Below, piece after piece: positions 22,901-36,488 of a stretch of 64,000 bases of DNA; the stretch's first letter is position 1; each line of letters begins with the position of its first letter. The stretch is from Neoarius graeffei (Eukaryota > Chordata > Actinopteri > Siluriformes > Ariidae): contig NW_026869982.1 of the NCBI RefSeq assembly GCF_027579695.1, positions 927,001 to 991,000 of the forward strand, read 5' to 3'. The translations under genes and the position numbers were made by a program. The notes beneath the pieces are model-generated. The model made no database searches, was not told the DNA's origin, and saw only the letters and a program-made list of their open reading frames with translations.

Positions 22901-25352
22901 CCTTGCGCCCAGAAGGAAAATTCTTGCCTTGCGAGCAGAAGGAAAATTCAAACAGATTTCTGCAAGAAGACAAAATAAAATGCTTACAGTACCTGGTATT
23001 CCTAGGCAGTCTCCCACTCAAGTACTAACCAGGCAAAACTCTGTTTAGCTTCTGAAATCAGACGGGATCAGGCATTGTCAGAGTGGTTTGGCCGTGAGCA
23101 ACAGTTTGCTGGAAATGTGCCGTTTTTCTTGCCTTGCCTTGCCTTGCGCCCAGAAGGAAAATTATTGCCTTGCGAGCAGAAGGAAAATTCAAACAGATTT
23201 CTGCAAGAAGACAAAATAAAATGCTTACAGTACCTGGTATTCCTAGGCAGTCTCCCACTCAAGTACTAACCAGGCAAAACTCTGTTTAGCTTCTGAAATC
23301 AGACGGGATCAGGCATTGTCAGAGTGGTTTGGCCGTGAGCAACAGTTTGCTGGAAATGTGCCGTTTTTCTTGCCTTGCCTTGCCTTGCGCCCAGAAGGAA
23401 AATTATTGCCTTGCGAGCAGAAGGAAAATTCAAACAGATTTCTGCAAGAAGACAAAATAAAATGCTTACAGTACCTGGTATTCCTAGGCAGTCTCCCACT
23501 CAAGTACTAACCAGGCCCAACTCTGTTTAGCTTCTGAGATCAGACGGGATCAGGCGTTGTCAGAGTGGTTTGGCCGTAAGCAACAGCTTGTTGGAAATGT
23601 GCCGTTTTTCTTGCCTTGCGATCAGAAGGAAAATTCTTGCCTTGCGACCAGAAGGAAAATTCAAACAGATTTCTGCAAGAAGACAAAATAAAATGCTTAC
23701 AGTACCTGGTATTCCTAGGCAGTCTCCCACTCAAGTACTAACCAGGCCCAACTCTGTTTAGCTTCTGAGATCAGACGGGATCAGGCATTGTCAGAGTGGT
23801 TTGGACGTAAACAACAGTCTGGAAATGTGTGCCTTGCCTTGCCTTGCCTTGCGCCCAGAAGGAAAATTCTTGCCTTGCGAGCAGAAGGAAAATTCAAACA
23901 GATTTCTGCAAGAAGACAAAATAAAATGCTTACAGTACCTGGTATTCCTAGGCAGTCTCCCACTCAAGTACTAACCAGGCAAAACTCTGTTTAGCTTCTG
24001 AAATCAGACGGCATCAGGCATTGTCAGAGTGGTTTGGCCGTGAGCAACAGTTTGCTGGAAATGTGCCGTTTTTCTTGCCTTGCCTTGCCTTGCGCCCAGA
24101 AGGAAAATTATTGCCTTGCGAGCAGAAGGAAAATTCAAACAGATTTCTGCAAGAAGACAAAATAAAATGCTTACAGTACCTGGTATTCCTAGGCAGTCTC
24201 CCACTCAAGTACTAACCAGGCAAAACTCTGTTTAGCTTCTGAAATCAGACGGGATCAGGCGTTGTCAGAGTGGTTTGGCCGTAAGCAACAGCTTGTTGGA
24301 AATGTGCCGTTTTTCTTGCCTTGCGATCAGAAGGAAAATTCTTGCCTTGCGACCAGAAGGAAAATTCAAACAGATTTCTGCAAGAAGACAAAATAAAATG
24401 CTTACAGTACCTGGTATTCCTAGGCAGTCTCACACTCAAGTACTAACCAGGCCCAACTCTGTTTAGCTTCTCAGATCAGACAGGATCAGGCATTGTCAGA
24501 GTGGTTTGGACGTAAACAACAGTCTGGAAATGTGTGCCTTGCCTTGCCTTGCCTTGCCTTGCCTTGCGCCCAGAAGGAAAATTCTTGCCTTGCGAGCAGA
24601 AGGAAAATTCAAACAGATTTCTGCAAGAAGACAAAATAAAATGCTTACAGTACCTGGTATTCCTAGGCAGTCTCCCACTCAAGTACTAACCAGGCCCAAC
24701 TCTGTTTAGCTTCTGAAATCAGACGGGATCAGGCATTGTCAGAGTGGTTTGGCCGTGAGCAACAGTTTGCTGGAAATGTGCCGTTTTTCTTGCCTTGCCT
24801 TGCCTTGCGCCCAGAAGGAAAATTATTGCCTTGCTAGCAGAAGGAAAATTCAAACAGATTTCTGCAAGAAGACAAAATAAAATGCTTACAGTACCTGGTA
24901 TTCCTAGGCAGTCTCCCACTCAAGTACTAACCAGGCCCAACTCTGTTTAGCTTCTGAGATCAGACGGGATCAGGCGTTGTCAGAGTGGTTTGGCCGTAAG
25001 CAATAGCTTGTTGGAAATGTGCCGTTTTTCTTGCCTTGCGATCAGAAGGAAAATTCTTGCCTTGCGACCAGAAGGAAAATTCAAACAGATTTCTGCAAGA
25101 AGACAAAATAAAATGCTTACAGTACCTGGTATTCCTAGGCAGTCTCACACTCAAGTACTAACCAGGCCCAACTCTGTTTAGCTTCTCAGATCAGACAGGA
25201 TCAGGCATTGTCAGAGTGGTTTGGACGTAAACAACAGTCTGGAAATGTGTGCCTTGCCTTGCCTTGCCTTGCCTTGCGCCCAGAAGGAAAATTCTTGCCT
25301 TGCGAGCAGAAGGAAAATTCAAACAGATTTCTGCAAGAAGACAAAATAAAAT
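19924..25352 (-). repeat. Irregular transition block between the two higher-order organisations
   Basis: Copies: B19924 A20162 A20393 B20624 C20857 A21098 B21329 A21567 A21798 A22029 B22260 A22518 B22749 C22982 C23223 A23464 B23695 C23928 A24169 B24400 C24643 A24884 B25115. It holds the first caggcaaaactc marks (C20857, C22982, C23223, C23928, A24169), the first ggcgttctcag mark (A22518), two adjacent C units (22982 and 23223) and three adjacent A units (21567-22259). It has both left-block marks (gatggg at B19924 and B21329) and marks of the block that follows, so it looks like a boundary assembled by several unequal exchanges. Confidence 0.82.
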
Positions 25353-28300
25353 GCTTACAGTACCTGGTATTCCTAGGCAGTCTCCCACTCAAGTACTAAC
25401 CAGGCCCAACTCTGTTTAGCTTCTGAGATCAGACGGGATCAGGCGTTCTCAGAGTGGTTTGGCCGTAAGCAACAGCTTGTTGGAAATGTGCCGTTTTTCT
25501 TGCCTTGCGATCAGAAGGAAAATTCTTGCCTTGCGACCAGAAGGAAAATTCAAACAGATTTCTGCAAGAAGACAAAATAAAATGCTTACAGTACCTGGTA
25601 TTCCTAGGCAGTCTCACACTCAAGTACTAACCAGGCCCAACTCTGTTTAGCTTCTCAGATCAGACAGGATCAGGCATTGTCAGAGTGGTTTGGACGTAAA
25701 CAACAGTCTGGAAATGTGTGCCTTGCCTTGCCTTGCCTTGCGCCCAGAAGGAAAATTCTTGCCTTGCGAGCAGAAGGAAAATTCAAACAGATTTCTGCAA
25801 GAAGACAAAATAAAATGCTTACAGTACCTGGTATTCCTAGGCAGTCTCCCACTCAAGTACTAACCAGGCAAAACTCTGTTTAGCTTCTGAAATCAGACGG
25901 GATCAGGCATTGTCAGAGTGGTTTGGCCGTGAGCAACAGTTTGCTGGAAATGTGCCGTTTTTCTTGCCTTGCCTTGCCTTGCGCCCAGAAGGAAAATTAT
26001 TGCCTTGCGAGCAGAAGGAAAATTCAAACAGATTTCTGCAAGAAGACAAAATAAAATGCTTACAGTACCTGGTATTCCTAGGCAGTCTCCCACTCAAGTA
26101 CTAACCAGGCCCAACTCTGTTTAGCTTCTGAGATCAGACGGGATCAGGCGTTGTCAGAGTGGTTTGGCCGTAAGCAACAGCTTGTTGGAAATGTGCCGTT
26201 TTTCTTGCCTTGCGATCAGAAGGAAAATTCTTGCCTTGCGACCAGAAGGAAAATTCAAACAGATTTCTGCAAGAAGACAAAATAAAATGCTTACAGTACC
26301 TGGTATTCCTAGGCAGTCTCACACTCAAGTACTAACCAGGCCCAACTCTGTTTAGCTTCTCAGATCAGACAGGATCAGGCATTGTCAGAGTGGTTTGGAC
26401 GTAAACAACAGTCTGGAAATGTGTGCCTTGCCTTGCCTTGCCTTGCGCCCAGAAGGAAAATTCTTGCCTTGCGAGCAGAAGGAAAATTCAAACAGATTTC
26501 TGCAAGAAGACAAAATAAAATGCTTACAGTACCTGGTATTCCTAGGCAGTCTCCCACTCAAGTACTAACCAGGCCCAACTCTGTTTAGCTTCTGAAATCA
26601 GACGGGATCAGGCATTGTCAGAGTGGTTTGGCCGTGAGCAACAGTTTGCTGGAAATGTGCCGTTTTTCTTGCCTTGCCTTGCCTTGCACCCAGAAGGAAA
26701 ATTATTGCCTTGCGAGCAGAAGGAAAATTCAAACAGATTTCTGCAAGAAGACAAAATAAAATGCTTACAGTACCTGGTATTCCTAGGCAGTCTCCCACTC
26801 AAGTACTAACCAGGCCCAACTCTGTTTAGCTTCTGAGATCAGACGGGATCAGGCGTTGTCAGAGTGGTTTGGCCGTAAGCAACAGCTTGTTGGAAATGTG
26901 CCGTTTTTCTTGCCTTGCGATCAGAAGGAAAATTCTTGCCTTGCGACCAGAAGGAAAATTCAAACAGATTTCTGCAAGAAGACAAAATAAAATGCTTACA
27001 GTACCTGGTATTCCTAGGCAGTCTCACACTCAAGTACTAACCAGGCCCAACTCTGTTTAGCTTCTCAGATCAGACAGGATCAGGCATTGTCAGAGTGGTT
27101 TGGACGTAAACAACAGTCTGGAAATGTGTGCCTTGCCTTGCCTTGCCTTGCCTTGCCTTGCTCCCAGAAGGAAAATTCTTGCCTTGCGAGCAGAAGGAAA
27201 ATTCAAACAGATTTCTGCAAGAAGACAAAATAAAATGCTTACAGTACCTGGTATTCCTAGGCAGTCTCCCACTCAAGTACTAACCAGGCCCAACTCTGTT
27301 TAGCTTCTGAAATCAGACGGGATCAGGCATTGTCAGAGTGGTTTGGCCGTGAGCAACAGTTTGCTGGAAATGTGCCGTTTTTCTTGCCTTGCCTTGCCTT
27401 GCGCCCAGAAGGAAAATTATTGCCTTGCTAGCAGAAGGAAAATTCAAACAGATTTCTGCAAGAAGACAAAATAAAATGCTTACAGTACCTGGTATTCCTA
27501 GGCAGTCTCACACTCAAGTACTAACCAGGCCCAACTCTGTTTAGCTTCTGAGATCAGACGGGATCAGGCGTTGTCAGAGTGGTTTGGCCGTAAGCAACAG
27601 CTTGTTGGAAATGTGCCGTTTTTCTTGCCTTGCGATCAGAAGGAAAATTCTTGCCTTGCGACCAGAAGGAAAATTCAAACAGATTTCTGCAAGAAGACAA
27701 AATAAAATGCTTACAGTACCTGGTATTCCTAGGCAGTCTCACACTCAAGTACTAACCAGGCCCAACTCTGTTTAGCTTCTCAGATCAGACAGGATCAGGC
27801 ATTGTCAGAGTGGTTTGGACGTAAACAACAGTCTGGAAATGTGTGCCTTGCCTTGCCTTGCCTTGCCTTGCCTTGCCTTGCCTTGCCTTGCTCCCAGAAG
27901 GAAAATTCTTGCCTTGCGAGCAGAAGGAAAATTCAAACAGATTTCTGCAAGAAGACAAAATAAAATGCTTACAGTACCTGGTATTCCTAGGCAGTCTCCC
28001 ACTCAAGTACTAACCAGGCCCAACTCTGTTTAGCTTCTGAGATCAGACGGGATCAGGCGTTCTCAGAGTGGTTTGGCCGTAAGCAACAGCTTGTTGGAAA
28101 TGTGCCGTTTTTCTTGCCTTGCGATCAGAAGGAAAATTCTTGCCTTGCGACCAGAAGGAAAATTCAAACAGATTTCTGCAAGAAGACAAAATAAAATGCT
28201 TACAGTACCTGGTATTCCTAGGCAGTCTCACACTCAAGTACTAACCAGGCCCAACTCTGTTTAGCTTCTCAGATCAGACAGGATCAGGCATTGTCAGAGT

Positions 28301-31300
28301 GGTTTGGACGTAAACAACAGTCTGGAAATGTGTGCCTTGCCTTGCCTTGCCTTGCGCCCAGAAGGAAAATTCTTGCCTTGCGAGCAGAAGGAAAATTCAA
28401 ACAGATTTCTGCAAGAAGACAAAATAAAATGCTTACAGTACCTGGTATTCCTAGGCAGTCTCCCACTCAAGTACTAACCAGGCAAAACTCTGTTTAGCTT
28501 CTGAAATCAGACGGGATCAGGCATTGTCAGAGTGGTTTGGCCGTGAGCAACAGTTTGCTGGAAATGTGCCGTTTTTCTTGCCTTGCCTTGCCTTGCGCCC
28601 AGAAGGAAAATTATTGCCTTGCGAGCAGAAGGAAAATTCAAACAGATTTCTGCAAGAAGACAAAATAAAATGCTTACAGTACCTGGTATTCCTAGGCAGT
28701 CTCCCACTCAAGTACTAACCAGGCCCAACTCTGTTTAGCTTCTGAGATCAGACGGGATCAGGCGTTGTCAGAGTGGTTTGGCCGTAAGCAACAGCTTGTT
28801 GGAAATGTGCCGTTTTTCTTGCCTTGCGATCAGAAGGAAAATTCTTGCCTTGCGACCAGAAGGAAAATTCAAACAGATTTCTGCAAGAAGACAAAATAAA
28901 ATGCTTACAGTACCTGGTATTCCTAGGCAGTCTCACACTCAAGTACTAACCAGGCCCAACTCTGTTTAGCTTCTCAGATCAGACAGGATCAGGCATTGTC
29001 AGAGTGGTTTGGACGTAAACAACAGTCTGGAAATGTGTGCCTTGCCTTGCCTTGCCTTGCCTTGCGCCCAGAAGGAAAATTCTTGCCTTGCGAGCAGAAG
29101 GAAAATTCAAACAGATTTCTGCAAGAAGACAAAATAAAATGCTTACAGTACCTGGTATTCCTAGGCAGTCTCCCACTCAAGTACTAACCAGGCCCAACTC
29201 TGTTTAGCTTCTGAAATCAGACGGGATCAGGCATTGTCAGAGTGGTTTGGCCGTGAGCAACAGTTTGCTGGAAATGTGCCGTTTTTCTTGCCTTGCCTTG
29301 CCTTGCACCCAGAAGGAAAATTATTGCCTTGCGAGCAGAAGGAAAATTCAAACAGATTTCTGCAAGAAGACAAAATAAAATGCTTACAGTACCTGGTATT
29401 CCTAGGCAGTCTCCCACTCAAGTACTAACCAGGCCCAACTCTGTTTAGCTTCTGAGATCAGACGGGATCAGGCGTTGTCAGAGTGGTTTGGCCGTAAGCA
29501 ACAGCTTGTTGGAAATGTGCCGTTTTTCTTGCCTTGCGATCAGAAGGAAAATTCTTGCCTTGCGACCAGAAGGAAAATTCAAACAGATTTCTGCAAGAAG
29601 ACAAAATAAAATGCTTACAGTACCTGGTATTCCTAGGCAGTCTCACACTCAAGTACTAACCAGGCCCAACTCTGTTTAGCTTCTCAGATCAGACAGGATC
29701 AGGCATTGTCAGAGTGGTTTGGACGTAAACAACAGTCTGGAAATGTGTGCCTTGCCTTGCCTTGCCTTGCCTTGCCTTGCGCCCAGAAGGAAAATTCTTG
29801 CCTTGCGAGCAGAAGGAAAATTCAAACAGATTTCTGCAAGAAGACAAAATAAAATGCTTACAGTACCTGGTATTCCTAGGCAGTCTCCCACTCAAGTACT
29901 AACCAGGCCCAACTCTGTTTAGCTTCTGAAATCAGACGGGATCAGGCAATGTCAGAGTGGTTTGGCCGTGAGCAACAGTTGGCTGGAAATGTGCCGTTTT
30001 TCTTGCCTTGCCTTGCCTTGCGCCCAGAAGGAAAATTATTGCCTTGCTAGCAGAAGGAAAATTCAAACAGATTTCTGCAAGAAGACAAAATAAAATGCTT
30101 ACAGTACCTGGTATTCCTAGGCAGTCTCCCACTCAAGTACTAACCAGGCCCAACTCTGTTTAGCTTCTGAGATCAGACGGGATCAGGCGTTGTCAGAGTG
30201 GTTTGGCCGTAAGCAATAGCTTGTTGGAAATGTGCCGTTTTTCTTGCCTTGCGATCAGAAGGAAAATTCTTGCCTTGCGACCAGAAGGAAAATTCAAACA
30301 GATTTCTGCAAGAAGACAAAATAAAATGCTTACAGTACCTGGTATTCCTAGGCAGTCTCCCACTCAAGTACTAACCAGGCCCAACTCTGTTTAGCTTCTG
30401 AGATCAGACGGGATCAGGCGTTGTCAGAGTGGTTTGGCCGTAAGCAACAGCTTGTTGGAAATGTGCCGTTTTTCTTGCCTTGCGATCAGAAGGAAAATTC
30501 TTGCCTTGCGACCAGAAGGAAAATTCAAACAGATTTCTGCAAGAAGACAAAATAAAATGCTTACAGTACCTGGTATTCCTAGGCAGTCTCACACTCAAGT
30601 ACTAACCAGGCCCAACTCTGTTTAGCTTCTCAGATCAGACAGGATCAGGCATTGTCAGAGTGGTTTGGACGTAAACAACAGTCTGGAAATGTGTGCCTTG
30701 CCTTGCCTTGCCTTGCCTTGCCTTGCCTTGCCTTGCGCCCAGAAGGAAAATTCTTGCCTTGCGAGCAGAAGGAAAATTCAAACAGATTTCTGCAAGAAGA
30801 CAAAATAAAATGCTTACAGTACCTGGTATTCCTAGGCAGTCTCCCACTCAAGTACTAACCAGGCCCAACTCTGTTTAGCTTCTGAGATCAGACGGGATCA
30901 GGCGTTGTCAGAGTGGTTTGGCCGTAAGCAACAGCTTGTTGGAAATGTGCCGTTTTTCTTGCCTTGCGATCAGAAGGAAAATTCTTGCCTTGCGACCAGA
31001 AGGAAAATTCAAACAGATTTCTGCAAGAAGACAAAATAAAATGCTTACAGTACCTGGTATTCCTAGGCAGTCTCACACTCAAGTACTAACCAGGCCCAAC
31101 TCTGTTTAGCTTCTCAGATCAGACAGGATCAGGCATTGTCAGAGTGGTTTGGACGTAAACAACAGTCTGGAAATGTGTGCCTTGCCTTGCCTTGCCTTGC
31201 GCCCAGAAGGAAAATTCTTGCCTTGCGAGCAGAAGGAAAATTCAAACAGATTTCTGCAAGAAGACAAAATAAAATGCTTACAGTACCTGGTATTCCTAGG

Positions 31301-34300
31301 CAGTCTCCCACTCAAGTACTAACCAGGCCCAACTCTGTTTAGCTTCTGAAATCAGACGGGATCAGGCATTGTCAGAGTGGTTTGGCCGTGAGCAACAGTT
31401 TGCTGGAAATGTGCCGTTTTTCTTGCCTTGCCTTGCCTTGCGCCCAGAAGGAAAATTATTGCCTTGCGAGCAGAAGGAAAATTCAAACAGATTTCTGCAA
31501 GAAGACAAAATAAAATGCTTACAGTACCTGGTATTCCTAGGCAGTCTCCCACTCAAGTACTAACCAGGCCCAACTCTGTTTAGCTTCTGAGATCAGACGG
31601 GATCAGGCGTTCTCAGAGTGGTTTGGCCGTAAGCAACAGCTTGTTGGAAATGTGCCGTTTTTCTTGCCTTGCGATCAGAAGGAAAATTCTTGCCTTGCGA
31701 CCAGAAGGAAAATTCAAACAGATTTCTGCAAGAAGACAAAATAAAATGCTTACAGTACCTGGTATTCCTAGGCAGTCTCACACTCAAGTACTAACCAGGC
31801 CCAACTCTGTTTAGCTTCTCAGATCAGACAGGATCAGGCATTGTCAGAGTGGTTTGGACGTAAACAACAGTCTGGAAATGTGTGCCTTGCCTTGCCTTGC
31901 CTTGCCTTGCGCCCAGAAGGAAAATTCTTGCCTTGCGAGCAGAAGGAAAATTCAAACAGATTTCTGCAAGAAGACAAAATAAAATGCTTACAGTACCTGG
32001 TATTCCTAGGCAGTCTCCCACTCAAGTACTAACCAGGCCCAACTCTGTTTAGCTTCTGAAATCAGACGGGATCAGGCATTGTCAGAGTGGTTTGGCCGTG
32101 AGCAACAGTTTGCTGGAAATGTGCCGTTTTTCTTGCCTTGCCTTGCCTTGCACCCAGAAGGAAAATTATTGCCTTGCGAGCAGAAGGAAAATTCAAACAG
32201 ATTTCTGCAAGAAGACAAAATAAAATGCTTACAGTACCTGGTATTCCTAGGCAGTCTCCCACTCAAGTACTAACCAGGCCCAACTCTGTTTAGCTTCTGA
32301 GATCAGACGGGATCAGGCGTTGTCAGAGTGGTTTGGCCGTAAGCAACAGCTTGTTGGAAATGTGCCGTTTTTCTTGCCTTGCGATCAGAAGGAAAATTCT
32401 TGCCTTGCGACCAGAAGGAAAATTCAAACAGATTTCTGCAAGAAGACAAAATAAAATGCTTACAGTACCTGGTATTCCTAGGCAGTCTCACACTCAAGTA
32501 CTAACCAGGCCCAACTCTGTTTAGCTTCTCAGATCAGACAGGATCAGGCATTGTCAGAGTGGTTTGGACGTAAACAACAGTCTGGAAATGTGTGCCTTGC
32601 CTTGCCTTGCCTTGCCTTGCCTTGCGCCCAGAAGGAAAATTCTTGCCTTGCGAGCAGAAGGAAAATTCAAACAGATTTCTGCAAGAAGACAAAATAAAAT
32701 GCTTACAGTACCTGGTATTCCTAGGCAGTCTCCCACTCAAGTACTAACCAGGCCCAACTCTGTTTAGCTTCTGAAATCAGACGGGATCAGGCATTGTCAG
32801 AGTGGTTTGGCCGTGAGCAACAGTTTGCTGGAAATGTGCCGTTTTTCTTGCCTTGCCTTGCCTTGCGCCCAGAAGGAAAATTATTGCCTTGCTAGCAGAA
32901 GGAAAATTCAAACAGATTTCTGCAAGAAGACAAAATAAAATGCTTACAGTACCTGGTATTCCTAGGCAGTCTCCCACCCAAGTACTAACCAGGCCCAACT
33001 CTGTTTAGCTTCTGAGATCAGACGGGATCAGGCGTTGTCAGAGTGGTTTGGCCGTAAGCAATAGCTTGTTGGAAATGTGCCGTTTTTCTTGCCTTGCGAT
33101 CAGAAGGAAAATTCTTGCCTTGCGACCAGAAGGAAAATTCAAACAGATTTCTGCAAGAAGACAAAATAAAATGCTTACAGTACCTGGTATTCCTAGGCAG
33201 TCTCACACTCAAGTACTAACCAGGCCCAACTCTGTTTAGCTTCTGAGATCAGACGGGATCAGGCGTTGTCAGAGTGGTTTGGCCGTAAGCAACAGCTTGT
33301 TGGAAATGTGCCGTTTTTCTTGCCTTGCGATCAGAAGGAAAATTCTTGCCTTGCGACCAGAAGGAAAATTCAAACAGATTTCTGCAAGAAGACAAAATAA
33401 AATGCTTACAGTACCTGGTATTCCTAGGCAGTCTCACACTCAAGTACTAACCAGGCCCAACTCTGTTTAGCTTCTCAGATCAGACAGGATCAGGCATTGT
33501 CAGAGTGGTTTGGACGTAAACAACAGTCTGGAAATGTGTGCCTTGCCTTGCCTTGCCTTGCCTTGCCTTGCCTTGCCTTGCTCCCAGAAGGAAAATTCTT
33601 GCCTTGCGAGCAGAAGGAAAATTCAAACAGATTTCTGCAAGAAGACAAAATAAAATGCTTACAGTACCTGGTATTCCTAGGCAGTCTCACACTCAAGTAC
33701 TAACCAGGCCCAACTCTGTTTAGCTTCTCAGATCAGACAGGATCAGGCATTGTCAGAGTGGTTTGGACGTAAACAGCAGTCTGGAAATGTGTGCCTTGCC
33801 TTGCCTTGCCTTGCCTTGCGCCCAGAAGGAAAATTCTTGCCTTGCGAGCAGAAGGAAAATTCAAACAGATTTCTGCAAGAAGACAAAATAAAATGCTTAC
33901 AGTACCTGGTATTCCTAGGCAGTCTCCCACTCAAGTACTAACCAGGCCCAACTCTGTTTAGCTTCTGAAATCAGACGGGATCAGGCATTGTCAGAGTGGT
34001 TTGGCCGTGAGCAACAGTTTGCTGGAAATGTGCCGTTTTTCTTGCCTTGCCTTGCCTTGCGCCCAGAAGGAAAATTATTGCCTTGCGAGCAGAAGGAAAA
34101 TTCAAACAGATTTCTGCAAGAAGACAAAATAAAATGCTTACAGTACCTGGTATTCCTAGGCAGTCTCCCACTCAAGTACTAACCAGGCCCAACTCTGTTT
34201 AGCTTCTGAGATCAGACGGGATCAGGCGTTGTCAGAGTGGTTTGGCCGTAAGCAACAGCTTGTTGGAAATGTGCCGTTTTTCTTGCCTTGCGATCAGAAG

Positions 34301-36488
34301 GAAAATTCTTGCCTTGCGACCAGAAGGAAAATTCAAACAGATTTCTGCAAGAAGACAAAATAAAATGCTTACAGTACCTGGTATTCCTAGGCAGTCTAAC
34401 ACTCAAGTACTAACCAGGCCCAACTCTGTTTAGCTTCTCAGATCAGACAGGATCAGGCATTGTCAGAGTGGTTTGGACGTAAACAACAGTCTGGAAATGT
34501 GTGCCTTGCCTTGCCTTGCCTTGCCTTGCGCCCAGAAGGAAAATTCTTGCCTTGCGAGCAGAAGGAAAATTCAAACAGATTTCTGCAAGAAGACAAAATA
34601 AAATGCTTACAGTACCTGGTATTCCTAGGCAGTCTCCCACTCAAGTACTAACCAGGCCCAACTCTGTTTAGCTTCTGAGATCAGACGGGATCAGGCGTTC
34701 TCAGAGTGGTTTGGCCGTAAGCAACAGCTTGTTGGAAATGTGCCGTTTTTCTTGCCTTGCGATCAGAAGGAAAATTCTTGCCTTGCGACCAGAAGGAAAA
34801 TTCAAACAGATTTCTGCAAGAAGACAAAATAAAATGCTTACAGTACCTGGTATTCCTAGGCAGTCTCACACTCAAGTACTAACCAGGCCCAACTCTGTTT
34901 AGCTTCTCAGATCAGACAGGATCAGGCATTGTCAGAGTGGTTTGGACGTAAACAGCAGTCTGGAAATGTGTGCCTTGCCTTGCCTTGCCTTGCGCCCAGA
35001 AGGAAAATTCTTGCCTTGCGAGCAGAAGGAAAATTCAAACAGATTTCTGCAAGAAGACAAAATAAAATGCTTACAGTACCTGGTATTCCTAGGCAGTCTC
35101 CCACTCAAGTACTAACCAGGCAAAACTCTGTTTAGCTTCTGAAATCAGACGGGATCAGGCATTGTCAGAGTGGTTTGGCCGTGAGCAACAGTTTGCTGGA
35201 AATGTGCCGTTTTTCTTGCCTTGCCTTGCCTTGCGCCCAGAAGGAAAATTATTGCCTTGCGAGCAGAAGGAAAATTCAAACAGATTTCTGCAAGAAGACA
35301 AAATAAAATGCTTACAGTACCTGGTATTCCTAGGCAGTCTCCCACTCAAGTACTAACCAGGCCCAACTCTGTTTAGCTTCTGAGATCAGACGGGATCAGG
35401 CGTTGTCAGAGTGGTTTGGCCGTAAGCAACAGCTCGTTGGAAATGTGCCGTTTTTCTTGCCTTGCGATCAGAAGGAAAATTCTTGCCTTGCGACCAGAAG
35501 GAAAATTCAAACAGATTTCTGCAAGAAGACAAAATAAAATGCTTACAGTACCTGGTATTCCTAGGCAGTCTCACACTCAAGTACTAACCAGGCCCAACTC
35601 TGTTTAGCTTCTCAGATCAGACAGGATCAGGCATTGTCAGAGTGGTTTGGACGTAAACAACAGTCTGGAAATGTGTGCCTTGCCTTGCCTTGCCTTGCCT
35701 TGCGCCCAGAAGGAAAATTCTTGCCTTGCGAGCAGAAGGAAAATTCAAACAGATTTCTGCAAGAAGACAAAATAAAATGCTTACAGTACCTGGTATTCCT
35801 AGGCAGTCTCCCACTCAAGTACTAACCAGGCCCAACTCTGTTTAGCTTCTGAAATCAGACGGGATCAGGCATTGTCAGAGTGGTTTGGCCGTGAGCAACA
35901 GTTTGCTGGAAATGTGCCGTTTTTCTTGCCTTGCCTTGCCTTGCACCCAGAAGGAAAATTATTGCCTTGCGAGCAGAAGGAAAATTCAAACAGATTTCTG
36001 CAAGAAGACAAAATAAAATGCTTACAGTACCTGGTATTCCTAGGCAGTCTCCCACTCAAGTACTAACCAGGCCCAACTCTGTTTAGCTTCTGAGATCAGA
36101 CGGGATCAGGCGTTGTCAGAGTGGTTTGGCCGTAAGCAACAGCTTGTTGGAAATGTGCCGTTTTTCTTGCCTTGCGATCAGAAGGAAAATTCTTGCCTTG
36201 CGACCAGAAGGAAAATTCAAACAGATTTCTGCAAGAAGACAAAATAAAATGCTTACAGTACCTGGTATTCCTAGGCAGTCTCACACTCAAGTACTAACCA
36301 GGCCCAACTCTGTTTAGCTTCTCAGATCAGACAGGATCAGGCATTGTCAGAGTGGTTTGGACGTAAACAACAGTCTGGAAATGTGTGCCTTGCCTTGCCT
36401 TGCCTTGCCTTGCGCCCAGAAGGAAAATTCTTGCCTTGCGAGCAGAAGGAAAATTCAAACAGATTTCTGCAAGAAGACAAAATAAAAT
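25353..36488 (-). repeat. 11-unit higher-order repeat block, left part (variable copies)
   Basis: Four copies, each opening with an A gene marked ggcgttctcag. 25353-27966: A25353 B25584 C25817 A26058 B26289 C26522 A26763 B26994 C27237 A27478 B27709. 27967-31516 (expanded): A27967 B28198 C28431 A28672 B28903 C29141 A29382 B29613 C29856 A30097 A30328 B30559 A30812 B31043 C31276. 31517-34604: A31517 B31748 C31986 A32227 B32458 C32701 A32942 A33173 B33404 B33657 C33895 A34136 B34367. 34605-36488 (1884 bp, short by about one B-C-A triplet): A34605 B34836 C35069 A35310 B35541 C35779 A36020 B36251. B26994, B27709 and B33404 share ttgctccc where other B spacers read ttgcgccc. Confidence 0.85.
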
